DNA of 64,000 bases from Casuarius casuarius. Its lineage: Eukaryota > Chordata > Aves > Casuariiformes > Casuariidae. The notes under the pieces were generated by a model. The model had not been told where the DNA came from and made no database searches. It worked only from the letters and a program-made list of their open reading frames with translations. Below are positions 57,615-64,000 of this stretch, piece after piece. The translations under genes and the position numbers were made by a program. The DNA lies in the NCBI GenBank assembly GCA_003342895.1, contig PTFA01000316.1, forward strand, positions 934,161 through 998,160. Reading direction: 5' to 3'. Numbering within the stretch: the first letter of the stretch is position 1; each line of letters starts with the position of its first letter.

Positions 57615-57620
57615 TTTATT
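57615..57620 (-). terminator. CCT5: Candidate proximal poly(A) signal of CCT5
   Basis: AATAAA on the minus strand lies about 130 bases past the CCT5 stop. Other minus-strand hexamers exist further downstream (for example near 56985), so a longer 3' UTR is possible. Confidence 0.45.
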
Positions 57621-57748
57621 TCCAACAATTACCCATTACAATATCTGAAACAAAAAGTGTCAAAAATAAATAGCTGAAGATTAAGCATCAGAATCCTGCC
57701 ATCTTCGCTACTGCTGTGAACCCCTTAATGTTTCTTGTTTTTCAGCCT

Positions 57749-64000
<6,252 letters not shown>

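Overview
The window is vertebrate nuclear DNA, most likely from a bird. It has widely spaced exons with GT-AG introns, several CR1 LINE 3' ends with the typical ATTCTATGATTCT-type tail, and a solo retroviral LTR of avian alpharetrovirus-like architecture. The gene order CMBL ... CCT5, transcribed toward each other, matches what I recall of the human 5p15 arrangement. I cannot name the species. There are a few ambiguous bases (N) at 1, 17-18, 2225, 37813 and 57046.

Layout. (1) 1-2.2 kb: the last coding exon of an upstream CMBL-like gene copy, with a CR1 in the intron before it. (2) 4.2-12.3 kb, + strand: a complete CMBL gene (carboxymethylenebutenolidase homologue, dienelactone hydrolase family). 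It has a CpG-richer putative non-coding first exon and five coding exons that sum to exactly 245 codons plus stop. One intron uses a GC-AG splice pair, and intron 3 holds an antisense solo LTR. (3) 12.3-37.3 kb: about 25 kb without a supportable gene, made of old CR1-type relics, a few younger CR1s and unclassified sequence. (4) 37.3-39.4 kb, + strand: an intact three-coding-exon Ser/Thr kinase of 312 aa that is closest to SBK2. (5) 39.6-57.6 kb: intergenic, with more CR1, an older interspersed repeat and small tandem repeats. (6) 57.7-62.5 kb, - strand: the last seven coding exons of CCT5 (TRiC/CCT epsilon subunit). They cover the equivalent of residues 177-541, and the 5' exons lie beyond the right edge.

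The genes do not form an operon-like functional unit; they are independent eukaryotic loci. CMBL is a cytosolic hydrolase, CCT5 is a cytosolic chaperonin subunit, and the SBK2-like product is a predicted kinase of poorly known function. The most notable points are the tandem CMBL duplication, whose visible exon looks selectively constrained, the GC-AG intron, the SBK2-like kinase between CMBL and CCT5, and the antisense solo LTR with clear target-site duplications. I found no convincing wholly new system.
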